The notes under the pieces were generated by a model. It saw only the letters and a list, made by a program, of their open reading frames with translations, did not search any database and had not been told where the DNA came from. The translations under genes and the position numbers were made by a program. This document shows, piece by piece, positions 1-6,868 of a stretch of 27,851 bases of DNA (position 1 is its first letter; each line of letters starts with the position of its first letter). This DNA comes from an uncultured Clostridiaceae bacterium. Lineage in GTDB: Bacteria; Bacillota; Clostridia; TANB77; CAG-508. The stretch spans positions 1-27,851 of the forward strand of contig CATXTS010000010.1 of the NCBI GenBank assembly GCA_958402495.1. Reading direction: 5' to 3'.

Positions 1-2
1 AA

Positions 3-332
3 CGTGAACAAATTGATACTTTTAAAGAAGTAGTGTCTGGAGATAGTATTTCTTCAAGACCCGTAATCCAAAATTTATTACAATTAGTAGAGCAAGGATT
101 GTATTCTGGGGTACTAGTTGTAGAAGTAGAACGTCTTGCACGTGGCAATACTTTAGACCAAGGAATTGTAGCAAATGCGTTTCAATATTCCAATACTAAA
201 ATTATAACACCTGTTAAAATTTACGACCCAGATAATGAATTTGATAGAGAATATTTCGAGTTTGGTTTATTTATGTCTAGAAGGGAATATAATACAATCA
301 ATAGAAGACTTCAAACTCGGAAGAGCTACTAG
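3..332 (+). pseudogene. Large serine recombinase, resolvase-domain fragment (frameshifted)
   Basis: This is the rear part of a resolvase catalytic domain, open to the window edge, so the catalytic serine and its N-terminal surroundings lie outside. The segment has the family pattern SG-SI--RP, then a hydrophobic strand and ERLARG, followed by an EFG/FMSRRE-type helix leading to RRLQ. The frame stops at 330-332. The rest of the protein continues in another frame from position 319. Removing the C at 318 turns the codons ACT CGG AAG into ACT GGA AGA and gives a continuous RRLQTGRATSASQGKF junction as in intact relatives. Such recombinases integrate or excise phages, conjugative elements and sporulation-split elements. 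Whether the extra base is a real mutation or a sequence error cannot be told from this window. Confidence 0.8.
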
Positions 333-1425
333 TGCTAGTCAAGGAAAATTTCCAGGTAGTCGACCTCCTTATGGATATAAAAGAAAAAAAATAGAAAATG
401 ATAAGGGTTGGACATTAGAAATAATACCAGAACAAGCAGAAGTAGTAAAAATGATATATGACATGTACTGTTATCAAAATATAATACCGGCGGACATTTG
501 TAGATATCTAGATAATTTAAATATTAAGCCTTTAAAGTCTGACTCATGGTCTACTAACTCCATAAGAGATATTTTATCTAATCCTGTTTATATTGGCAAA
601 ATACGATGGAGAGATAGGAAAGTAGTAAAAGCGTTTAAGGATGGGAAAATTGTTATTACTCAACCAAAAAATAAAAATAATGATGTAATCCTAGTAGACG
701 GGTTACATTTGCCTATTATTGATGAAGAAACTTTCAATCTTGTACAACAAAAAAAGAAAGCTAATAATAATGCTCCAATTCCTGGAATATATAATATTCA
801 AAATCCTTTAGCTGGATTAATTCGTTGCGCAAAATGTGGCAGAATGATGTATCGAATTAGTCCTACGATATTATCATGTACAAATTCAAAATGCGACAAT
901 GTATCAAGCAAAATCACTATTGTAGAAAAAAAAATATTAAATGGATTACAAGAATGGTTAAATAAATATAAAGATGACATAGATAAAGTTGATATTGTAC
1001 AGTCAAATGCAAATGAAATTATTGCTATGAAAAAAAATTCGTTAGACAAAGTTGCTAATTCTCTAGTTGAATGTAAAAAAAGGCTAGAAAAAATTTATGA
1101 TTTTTTAGAAAAAGGTACTTATACCTTAGATATTTTTGAAGAAAGAAAAAATAAGATATTAAAGGAGCAAAAAGAGCTTTCTTCTCAATATACAGACTTA
1201 GAATTAGAACTCTCTGAATTAGAAAAAACTGAAAAAGCTAAGAAAGACTTAATTCCTAAAGTTGAAAATGTTCTTAAAGAATATTTCTCTTGTACGGATA
1301 TGAAAGAAAAGAATGATTTGTTAAAAAGCGTTATCTCTGTAGTATATTACTTAAAAAAAGAAAAGTGTTATAAAAAAGACATTAATCCAGAGAATTTTGA
1401 ACTATTAATATGTCCAAAATTTTAA
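319..1425 (+). CDS. Large serine recombinase, recombinase domain and zinc ribbon (C-terminal part after frameshift)
   Basis: This frame continues the fragment at 3-332 after a single extra base near 318. It begins with the GRA--SQGKFPGSRPPYGY segment that opens the Recombinase DNA-binding domain. A zinc beta-ribbon follows, with CAKC near 828-842 and a second cysteine pair near 880-895. A long charged coiled coil of roughly 120 residues follows before the C-terminal tail. About 368 residues lie here and 105 upstream, so with the missing N-terminus the intact protein would be near the usual 500-550 residues. An ATG at 235 opens the frame earlier, but the codons between it and 319 do not resemble the family. 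The small cysteine-rich ORF overlaps the end by 16 bases. Element boundaries and att sites were not identified. Confidence 0.85.
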   Translation, partial: GRATSASQGKFPGSRPPYGYKRKKIENDKGWTLEIIPEQAEVVKMIYDMYCYQNIIPADICRYLDNLNIKPLKSDSWSTNSIRDILSNPVYIGKIRWRDRKVVKAFKDGKIVITQPKNKNNDVILVDGLHLPIIDEETFNLVQQKKKANNNAPIPGIYNIQNPLAGLIRCAKCGRMMYRISPTILSCTNSKCDNVSSKITIVEKKILNGLQEWLNKYKDDIDKVDIVQSNANEIIAMKKNSLDKVANSLVECKKRLEKIYDFLEKGTYTLDIFEERKNKILKEQKELSSQYTDLELELSELEKTEKAKKDLIPKVENVLKEYFSCTDMKEKNDLLKSVISVVYYLKKEKCYKKDINPENFELLICPKF

Positions 1426-1598
1426 AATTTAAACTTCGACGGGTAGATAACGTAAAACATTGTAAGGTATGCACTGCTTGTAAACATGAAGGAAAATGTT
1501 TAAAAGGTGTTAAAATGGATTGTCAAAGACCAGAAGGTTGCAAACCTTGCTTAAGAAGTGAATGTGAAGAGTCTTGTGAAGAATCTTCATGTGAATAA
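1410..1598 (+). CDS. Cysteine-rich small protein, unknown
   Basis: A predicted 62-residue protein not assigned to a family. From residue 18 onward it has ten cysteines in about 45 residues, with spacings such as C-x2-C-x2-C-x5-C, GC-x2-C and a tail of C-x3-C-x4-C, mixed with Glu and Lys. That composition suggests metal binding, a small Fe-S or zinc protein, or a cysteine-rich peptide precursor, but no known motif decides between them. The ATG at 1410 lies inside the end of the recombinase and has no clear ribosome site, so the real start may be further in. An intrinsic terminator follows at 1654-1690, which supports a transcript reaching this far. Confidence 0.5.
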   Translation: MSKILKFKLRRVDNVKHCKVCTACKHEGKCLKGVKMDCQRPEGCKPCLRSECEESCEESSCE

Positions 1599-1653
1599 AT
1601 AATATTTATCCAATTTCACAAAAGGTAATATAAAACAACATTTGCGTATATTC

Positions 1654-1690
1654 AAAACTGGATGGAATTTCAAACCCCATCCAGTTTTTT
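1654..1690 (+). terminator. Rho-independent terminator after recombinase region
   Basis: A perfect 12-bp stem (1654-1665 with 1677-1688, core ACTGGATGG) with an 11-base loop runs into T6 at 1685-1690. It terminates plus-strand transcription from the recombinase and cysteine-rich ORF. Confidence 0.85.
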
Positions 1691-1735
1691 ATACATAAAT
1701 ATGTTTTAATTTTTTTAGTCTTATTCCTTTTAGTT

Positions 1736-1966
1736 TTACCTAATCTCATTTGCTTGTTGCTCTGTTATCCAATTTTTTTCTATTGCTTCCTTTATTTTGT
1801 TTTGCTTTTGTGTAACATCCTTTATATTTTCTAGATATTCTATTAATTCTTCTCTTTCTATATCCTCGAACTTTTTAGAATCATAGAATGGTTTTATAAT
1901 TATTACTCCTACAGCGATTATAATAACCACCAATAATGCTATTATGATTACTTTTTTATTTCTCAT
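1736..1966 (-). CDS. Small single-pass membrane protein, unknown
   Basis: A 76-residue protein. After a short basic start (MRNKK) comes one strongly hydrophobic segment, about residues 5-25, rich in Ile and Val. A charged, helical C-terminal part of about 45 residues follows, ending WITEQQANEIR. It is probably a membrane-anchored small protein with the charged part facing outward (inference). The start is fixed by an AGGAGG ribosome site seven bases upstream (1971-1976). The protein was not recognised. It lies between the plus-strand recombinase terminator and an orphan plus-strand ORF, and may belong to an accessory element. Confidence 0.65.
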   Translation of the reverse strand: MRNKKVIIIALLVVIIIAVGVIIIKPFYDSKKFEDIEREELIEYLENIKDVTQKQNKIKEAIEKNWITEQQANEIR

Positions 1967-2080
1967 TGCTATCCTCCTTTTTTATTACATTGTTTAATCT
2001 ATTAACAAAATACCAATTATAAATTAATTATTAGTACATATATTAATGGATAAACACTTATCACTTTTCTGGAATCTATT

Positions 2081-2323
2081 ATGGTTGATGTTCCCTTTAC
2101 CGTTACAGATTCCTCAAGAACAGTAAAAGTCATGTACTCGGTTAGAGCTCTAGATGGCTCTTCTATGGTTAGTCATTTAGGCATTAAAATGGCTGATAAA
2201 GACTTATGGTTTTGGACAAAACTTAATTTATCTGGAAATTCTCAAATTCAAGAAGTTGGAACATTAAAAACTGGCGATTACATACTGCAAATTAAAACTA
2301 ATCAGACAATAATAGAGGTATGA
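2081..2323 (+). CDS. Orphan ORF, possible gene remnant
   Basis: An 80-residue reading frame with alternating hydrophobic and polar residues typical of a beta-rich extracellular domain (VKVMYSVRALDG, LKTGDYILQIKTN). There is no recognisable ribosome site before the ATG, and an in-frame stop lies just upstream. It looks like the C-terminal end of a longer protein whose front is lost, or a chance frame. The stop codon lies inside a perfect 30-base palindrome shared with the end of ispH. Function unknown, and real expression is doubtful. Confidence 0.3.
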   Translation: MVDVPFTVTDSSRTVKVMYSVRALDGSSMVSHLGIKMADKDLWFWTKLNLSGNSQIQEVGTLKTGDYILQIKTNQTIIEV

Positions 2324-2339
2324 ATTCATACCTCTATTA
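2310..2339. terminator. Perfect palindrome between convergent genes
   Basis: A 30-base perfect inverted repeat centred between 2324 and 2325 (half site TAATAGAGGTATGAA) lies between the orphan ORF and ispH. On the plus strand it is followed at a short distance by TTTTT. It may act as a bidirectional terminator for ispH and the orphan ORF, though its T-tracts are poor and it has essentially no loop. Confidence 0.5.
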
Positions 2340-2345
2340 ACATTT

Positions 2346-3218
2346 TTATACACAAACAACTTGTTTTTTTAGTACTTCTACAATTTCATTAATGCTCTCC
2401 TTTGGTGTAGATGCCCCTGCCATAATACCTACTTTTTCACAATTTAGCCACTTTTCTAATTCTAGTTGTGTTTTATTTTCTACTAAAACTACCTGCTTAC
2501 AATTTTGCTTAGCAATCTCATATAATTTTTTCGTATTGGAACTATTTTTTCCACCAATAATAATCATACCATCTACCTGCTTAGAAATACGACTTGTCTC
2601 TTCTTGTCTTAGCTTAGTAGCCTCGCAAATCGTTTTATGAACCACACATTCTATTTGATTAGGTAATTTAGCTTTTATGTCATTAATCACTCTTTCAAAC
2701 CTTTCCATATTATAGGTTGTCTGTGCTAACATAACCACCTTTTGAATATTGGACTCCTTTAACTCTCTAATTGCCTCATTAACATCCTCTTGACCAGCTA
2801 ATTTATATACATTTTCTCCACAAAAGCTATGTGTTCCTATAATTTCAGGATGCTCCTTATCCCCGACTAAAAAGATATAATACCCTTTATTGGCATATGC
2901 TTGTGCCATTTCATGAATCTTCAAAACTTTTTTACAAGTTAAATCCACTAAAGTAATTCCCTTTTTCTTAGCCTCATGATAAATCTGTTTGGTTATTCCA
3001 TGCGCTCTAATAATAACTTTTCCACAACCTTGCTCTATATTTTCTATAAAGTGCATACCTTTATGAGAAAGTTCTCTCATTACTTCCTGATTATGTACTA
3101 ATTCTCCTAAACAATAAACCGTATTATTCTTCGCATTTACTAACTCTTCTTTGGCTTTTTCTACAGCATTGGAAACGCCTCCACAAAAGCCTGCCATTTT
3201 TCCTACTATAATTTCCAT
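2346..3218 (-). CDS. ispH: 4-hydroxy-3-methylbut-2-enyl diphosphate reductase (IspH/LytB)
   Basis: This is the last enzyme of the MEP pathway. It reduces HMBPP to IPP and DMAPP with a [4Fe-4S] cluster in the cytosol. The 290-residue length is usual for the short bacterial form. The three cluster cysteines are visible: C12 in GFCGGV, C95 in DLTC, and C198 in KTICEATKLRQE. Substrate residues are also present: H42 in LVHNQEV, H123 and E125 in HPEIIG, with GGKNSSNTKKL and AGASTP near the end. The second cysteine motif reads DLTCKKV where most relatives have DATCP. The gene starts 14 bases after ispG, in the same operon, and is presumably driven by the ispG promoter. Assignment is firm. Confidence 0.96.
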   Translation of the reverse strand: MEIIVGKMAGFCGGVSNAVEKAKEELVNAKNNTVYCLGELVHNQEVMRELSHKGMHFIENIEQGCGKVIIRAHGITKQIYHEAKKKGITLVDLTCKKVLKIHEMAQAYANKGYYIFLVGDKEHPEIIGTHSFCGENVYKLAGQEDVNEAIRELKESNIQKVVMLAQTTYNMERFERVINDIKAKLPNQIECVVHKTICEATKLRQEETSRISKQVDGMIIIGGKNSSNTKKLYEIAKQNCKQVVLVENKTQLELEKWLNCEKVGIMAGASTPKESINEIVEVLKKQVVCV

Positions 3219-3232
3219 TACCTATCATTCCC

Positions 3233-4303
3233 CTATTTTTGTTTTTGACCAATCATCGTTAAAATTTCTTCTTTTAAAACTTCTACGACTTCCTCTTGTG
3301 GCACCTTTTTAATAATTTCTCCCTTTTTAAATAATAAGGCCTCTTTAACACCACCTGCAATACCAATATCTGCATTTCTAGCTTCTCCTGGTCCATTGAC
3401 AGCACAGCCCATAACAGCTACTGTAATATCTGCATGTATCGTCTGTAAGAAATCTTCCACTTGTTTAGCAATTGGAATCAAATCAATTTGTGTTCTTCCA
3501 CAAGTAGGACATGCTACCAATTTAGGTGCATTGTGATATAATCCACAATTTTTCAAAATTTCTTTGGCAACTTTTACTTCTTCAACTGGGTCATCTGATA
3601 GGGAAACACGAAGTGTATCGCCAATTCCTTCTCTTAATAAAACACCTAAACCTATACTAGACTTAATCGTACCACTAAAAGCAGTACCTGCTTCTGTTAT
3701 CCCAATATGTAAAGGGTAATTAAAAGTCTGACTAGCTTCCTCATATGCTTCTATACACAAATCTAAATCAGAAGCCTTTAAAGATAAACAAATATCGTGA
3801 AAATTTAAAGACTCTAATATTTCTACATGCCTTCTGGCACTTTCCACCATTGCTTTAGCAGTAGGTCTTCCACCATATTTTTCTAATAAATCTTTTTCTA
3901 AAGAACCACTATTAACCCCTATACGAATTGGTACCTTTCTTTTTCTGCAGGCTTCTACTACTTTTTCTACCCTTTCTTTACTACCAATGTTACCTGGATT
4001 AATTCTAACCTTGTCTACCCCTGCTTCTATAGCTTCTAATGCAATCTCATAATCATAATGGATATCTGCTACAATGGGAATATGTATCTGTTCTTTAATT
4101 TGCTTTATAGCCTTGGCATCTTCTTTATCTAAGCAAGCCACTCTTATAATTTCACAGCCTGCTTCTTCTAAATCTAAAATCTGTTTTACTGTTGCCGCTA
4201 CATCCTTTGTTTTTGTATTTGCCATTGATTGAATAACCACTCTATTTTGTCCACCAATTGTTACATTACCAACTTGAATTGGTCTAGTTCCATTTCTTTT
4301 CAT
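3233..4303 (-). CDS. ispG: 4-hydroxy-3-methylbut-2-en-1-yl diphosphate synthase (IspG/GcpE)
   Basis: This is the penultimate MEP-pathway enzyme, converting MEcPP to HMBPP. The 356-residue protein has the usual bacterial two-domain layout: a TIM barrel (ADIHYDYEIAL and VRINPGNIG near residues 79-105, TEAGTAFSGTIKSSIGLG near 203-220) and a C-terminal Fe-S domain. The cluster ligands are C265 and C268 in ACPTCGR and C300 in MGCAVNGPGEA, with the fourth ligand glutamate at E307. An AAGGAG ribosome site precedes the ATG. It is the first gene of an ispG-ispH operon with its own extended -10 promoter at 4344-4371. Assignment is firm. Confidence 0.97.
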   Translation of the reverse strand: MKRNGTRPIQVGNVTIGGQNRVVIQSMANTKTKDVAATVKQILDLEEAGCEIIRVACLDKEDAKAIKQIKEQIHIPIVADIHYDYEIALEAIEAGVDKVRINPGNIGSKERVEKVVEACRKRKVPIRIGVNSGSLEKDLLEKYGGRPTAKAMVESARRHVEILESLNFHDICLSLKASDLDLCIEAYEEASQTFNYPLHIGITEAGTAFSGTIKSSIGLGVLLREGIGDTLRVSLSDDPVEEVKVAKEILKNCGLYHNAPKLVACPTCGRTQIDLIPIAKQVEDFLQTIHADITVAVMGCAVNGPGEARNADIGIAGGVKEALLFKKGEIIKKVPQEEVVEVLKEEILTMIGQKQK

Positions 4304-4343
4304 ACGGTTTCTCCTTTATATTTTTCTTTTTTTAATATGTTTT

Positions 4344-4371
4344 ATTATACCATACCTTACATAAAAAGCAA
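4344..4371 (-). promoter_or_regulatory. Sigma-A promoter for ispG-ispH
   Basis: Read on the minus strand: -35 TTGCTT (4366-4371), a 16-base spacer, and -10 TATAAT (4344-4349) preceded by TGG, forming an extended -10. It lies about 45 bases before ispG and just downstream of the large hairpin at 4378-4448. Confidence 0.75.
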
Positions 4372-4377
4372 GCTAAG

Positions 4378-4448
4378 AAAAGTGTCCATGGGGGACGTTG
4401 CTCGAATGGCAAAATTGCCATACAGAAACGTCCCCCATGGACACTTTT
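4378..4448 (-). repeat. Large GGGGACG palindrome with nested hairpin, also a terminator
   Basis: A perfect 22-bp outer stem (4378-4399 with 4427-4448; core GTCCATGGGGGACGTT) encloses a second hairpin (4406-4412 with 4415-4421). The outer arms end in A4 and T4-5, so the structure can terminate transcription on either strand. Its left end on the minus strand directly follows the stop codon of the 48-aa gene. The GGGGACG core recurs at 23773-23813 and 24651-24661. The layout resembles REP-type repeats mobilised by Y1 transposases, but that link is inference. Confidence 0.75.
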
Positions 4449-4594
4449 TACATAATTCCCATTTTTCTTGCAAATTGTTTTCCTTTTTTTATCATTTGTT
4501 TTCTGTTTCTTCCACTCATTTCTTTGTACATAAAAGCGGCACCTACTGATACAATTCCTCCTACTACCATTCCTTTTATAAATTTCATATCCAT
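4448..4594 (-). CDS. 48-residue conserved-looking small protein with a hydrophobic N-terminal segment
   Basis: A short gene with an excellent AAGGAGGAG ribosome site seven bases before the ATG at 4594. The product is MDMKFIKGMVVGGIVSVGAA followed by MYKEM, a linker, and a basic tail of KKGKQFARKMGIM type. The N-terminal half (about residues 5-22) is glycine-rich and hydrophobic, while the C-terminal half is strongly basic, so membrane association is likely. From memory, clostridial genomes carry small proteins of this type; no function is known to me. It is the last gene after the two TSUP genes, 36 bases downstream, and its stop abuts the terminator hairpin at 4378-4448. Confidence 0.75.
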   Translation of the reverse strand: MDMKFIKGMVVGGIVSVGAAFMYKEMSGRNRKQMIKKGKQFARKMGIM

Positions 4595-4630
4595 TTTCTC
4601 CTCCTTTTACAATTTATTGATATACACTTA

Positions 4631-5005
4631 TTATGTCTTTTTTTCCTTTTTTCTATACGTTTTATATAAGGTATATATCTCATGTAATGCAATTATAAAA
4701 ATAAATACAGCAAAATATTTTCTTAAAGTATGTGCCTCTAAATTTTCTGAAATAACTGCTCCTATGATAGCTCCGATAATACCATAAATGGCAATTTCTA
4801 TACCTAATTTTACATTGACATTTTTTTGTTTCCCATTGATAATAATTGCAGCTACTGCCGTTGGAATAAAGAAAATTAAATTGGTAGCTTGTGCTACATG
4901 TTGCTCCATCCCCATAAAGAAAGAAAGTAGTAAGATAAGAACGGTACCTCCTCCCATTCCTAATCCAGTTACAATACCTGCTAAAATACCAAAAATAATT
5001 TCCAA
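4631..5005 (-). CDS. Half-size TSUP (TauE/SafE) family membrane protein
   Basis: A 124-residue membrane protein with about four hydrophobic segments, half the usual 250-residue size of TauE/SafE (TSUP) transporters. The N-terminal segment carries the family glycine motif GLGMGGGTVLIL, and a second glycine-rich helix reads YGIIGAIIGAVI. TSUP proteins move sulfur anions and related compounds. The start appears to be TTG at 5003-5005 (giving MEIIFG), preceded by a GAAGGG ribosome site; no ATG fits as well. It lies 31 bases downstream of a second half-size TSUP, so the two probably assemble as a two-subunit transporter. The substrate is unknown; the neighbouring cysteine desulfurase suggests a sulfur compound. 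Confidence 0.82.
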   Translation of the reverse strand: MEIIFGILAGIVTGLGMGGGTVLILLLSFFMGMEQHVAQATNLIFFIPTAVAAIIINGKQKNVNVKLGIEIAIYGIIGAIIGAVISENLEAHTLRKYFAVFIFIIALHEIYTLYKTYRKKEKKT

Positions 5006-5036
5006 TATTTTCCCTTCTTTCTGTTTATTTCTAATT

Positions 5037-5390
5037 TTATTGAAAAAACATTTTCATAGAAACATATAATAAAAAAACTGTAAAAGCAATTTTCACATAT
5101 TTAGTCGGTAATTTTCTTAATAATTTAGCACCTATAATCCCTCCTATAATTCCACCTATTGCACATTTCATACCAATATCCCATTTCATATAATTACCTT
5201 GGTAATAAAAAATACTACTAGTAAGAACCATTGGTAATATGCAAAAAACGGAAGTTCCTCTTGCTTCTCTATCTCGTAATTTTAACAAATAAATAAAAGC
5301 AGGAACTAATAGTAGTCCACCGCCTGATGCAAATAGACCACTAATGATTCCTGCTGTTATACCAATTCCTACTTTTTTTACTTTTTCCAT
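5037..5390 (-). CDS. Half-size TSUP (TauE/SafE) family membrane protein
   Basis: A 117-residue membrane protein, the partner of the gene downstream. It has the TSUP glycine motif LFASGGGLLLVPAFIYLL near residues 19-36, a polar stretch REARGTS, and a glycine-rich helix IGGIIGGIIGAKLL. Like its neighbour it resembles the repeat unit of a full TSUP transporter, so two genes appear to supply the two repeats. The ribosome site before the ATG is weak (AAGAAA), which suggests translation coupled to upstream transcript structure or another start. The gene lies 109 bases downstream of the cysteine desulfurase on the same strand with no clear terminator between them. Sulfur-compound transport is inferred. 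Confidence 0.82.
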   Translation of the reverse strand: MEKVKKVGIGITAGIISGLFASGGGLLLVPAFIYLLKLRDREARGTSVFCILPMVLTSSIFYYQGNYMKWDIGMKCAIGGIIGGIIGAKLLRKLPTKYVKIAFTVFLLYVSMKMFFQ

Positions 5391-5499
5391 GGTTTCTTAA
5401 GCGCACCCTTCTTCTTATTCTAATTTTAGTATGATGCTCTTTTTCTCTTTTTATACGTTATATATTTTTTCTTATTTTCTGATTTTCTGATTTACTTTT

Positions 5500-6660
5500 T
5501 TAATTCTGATATTCCGGATTCTTTTGTCTTAATTGTTCTACTATTTGTGTTAAATTTTGAATTAAATAGGTTATATCTTCCATCGTATTTTCCTCTCCTA
5601 TGGTTACACGTAGTGTTCCTTGAGACATTTGACTTGGTAAGCCAATGGATAAAAGCACATGGGAAGGACTTGGATTTCCAGATGAACAGGCACTTCCGGT
5701 AGAGGTACAAATTCCTTTAGCATCTAATCTTAATAACAATTCTTCTCCTTCTATAAACGGAAAAGAAAAATTAGCATTTCCTGGCAATCTTTTAGTTCTA
5801 TGCCCATTTAGTTTGGCATCTGGAATAAGCTTTTCTACTTGGGAAATATACCTATCTCTTAATTCTATTAGTTTTTGATTATATTTATCAAAATCTTGAT
5901 AGGCTAGTTCTATAGCTTTACCTAACCCTACAATCCCTGCTATATTTTCTGTTCCTGACCTTTTATTTTTCTCTTGATGACCACCATCTTGGATTCTTTC
6001 AAAATTTACACCTTCTCTTACATATAAAGCACCAACACCTTTTGGCCCATAGAATTTATGTGCAGACATGGATAACAAATCTATTTGTAACTTTTGAACA
6101 TCAATTGGAACATTACCAATGGCTTGCACACTATCAGTATGAAATAAAATTCCATGTTTTTTAGCTATTTGCCCAATTTCATATATTGGCTCCATCGTTC
6201 CAATTTCATTATTGGCAAACATGATACTAATCAAAATAGTCGTATCTTTTATCGCATTTTCTAATTCTTGTAAAGATATCATTCCTTCTGCATTTACTGA
6301 TAAATAAGTCACTTCATACCCTTGTCTTTCTAATGTCTGACAAGTTTGTAATATGGCTGGATGCTCAATTTTAGTAGTTATAATATGTTTTCCTTTATTT
6401 TGATTAGCATAGCATACACCTTTTAAAGCCAAATTATCACTTTCACTTCCACAAGAAGTAAAATAGATTTCCTTAGCATTGGCATTCAAGGCACTTGCTA
6501 CCCTTTGTCTTGCTTGTTCTAAGCCTTTTTTAGCCATTCTACCTACACTATATAAAGAAGAAGCATTTCCATACTCTATGCTAAAATATGGTAGCATCTC
6601 CTTTAAAACCTCTTCTTTCACAGCTGTTGTAGCTGCATGGTCAAAATATCGAATTTTCAT
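5500..6660 (-). CDS. Cysteine desulfurase (NifS/IscS family)
   Basis: A PLP enzyme that removes sulfur from cysteine as a persulfide for Fe-S clusters and thiolated tRNA. The 386-residue protein starts YFDHAATT, as the family does. It has H100 in IEHPAI, the PLP lysine K202 in SAHKFYGPKG, the RSGTENI motif near 234-240, and the sulfur-accepting C325 in STGSACSSG. No scaffold (IscU/NifU) or Rrf2 regulator gene adjoins it. Instead two half-size TSUP transporters follow, which suggests a sulfur uptake or export link. It could also feed MnmA, encoded at 17462-19057. A GGAAGGG ribosome site precedes the ATG. The exact subclass (NifS-like or IscS-like) cannot be fixed from sequence alone. Confidence 0.93.
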   Translation of the reverse strand: MKIRYFDHAATTAVKEEVLKEMLPYFSIEYGNASSLYSVGRMAKKGLEQARQRVASALNANAKEIYFTSCGSESDNLALKGVCYANQNKGKHIITTKIEHPAILQTCQTLERQGYEVTYLSVNAEGMISLQELENAIKDTTILISIMFANNEIGTMEPIYEIGQIAKKHGILFHTDSVQAIGNVPIDVQKLQIDLLSMSAHKFYGPKGVGALYVREGVNFERIQDGGHQEKNKRSGTENIAGIVGLGKAIELAYQDFDKYNQKLIELRDRYISQVEKLIPDAKLNGHRTKRLPGNANFSFPFIEGEELLLRLDAKGICTSTGSACSSGNPSPSHVLLSIGLPSQMSQGTLRVTIGEENTMEDITYLIQNLTQIVEQLRQKNPEYQN

Positions 6661-6783
6661 GGTATAAATCCCTTCCTATCTTGTTTTGCTTTATTCTATT
6701 TTATTCACCTTTTTACTTGCTATTCTTATTATTGTTATTTTAAAAGAGATTATACCTTTTATTCTAATAATTAACCTAGATAG

Positions 6784-6815
6784 AAAAAACAAGAATGCAA
6801 TTAAACATTCTCGTT
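6784..6815 (-). terminator. Terminator after the FGE-like surface protein gene
   Basis: On the minus strand a 10-bp stem with one G-U pair (6806-6815 with 6788-6797, extendable through further G-U pairs) and an 8-base loop runs into a T-rich tract at 6784-6789. It lies 54 bases past the stop at 6869. The rest of 6661-6868 holds no gene; a TATAAT on the minus strand at 6749-6754 is a possible -10 for the cysteine desulfurase but lacks a good -35. Confidence 0.65.
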
Positions 6816-6868
6816 CTTCCTACTATTTTTATAATTCTACTGTTTTCATTTCTTATTTAGACATTTTA

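Noticed and set aside
305..330. Programmed ribosomal frameshift in the recombinase
   Set aside because: There is no slippery heptamer or downstream structure, and a single-base insertion explains the break more simply.
4229..5069. Overlapping plus-strand reading frames opposite the TSUP and ispG genes
   Set aside because: They lack ribosome sites and give low-complexity Phe/Ile/Ser-rich products typical of the antisense of membrane-protein genes.
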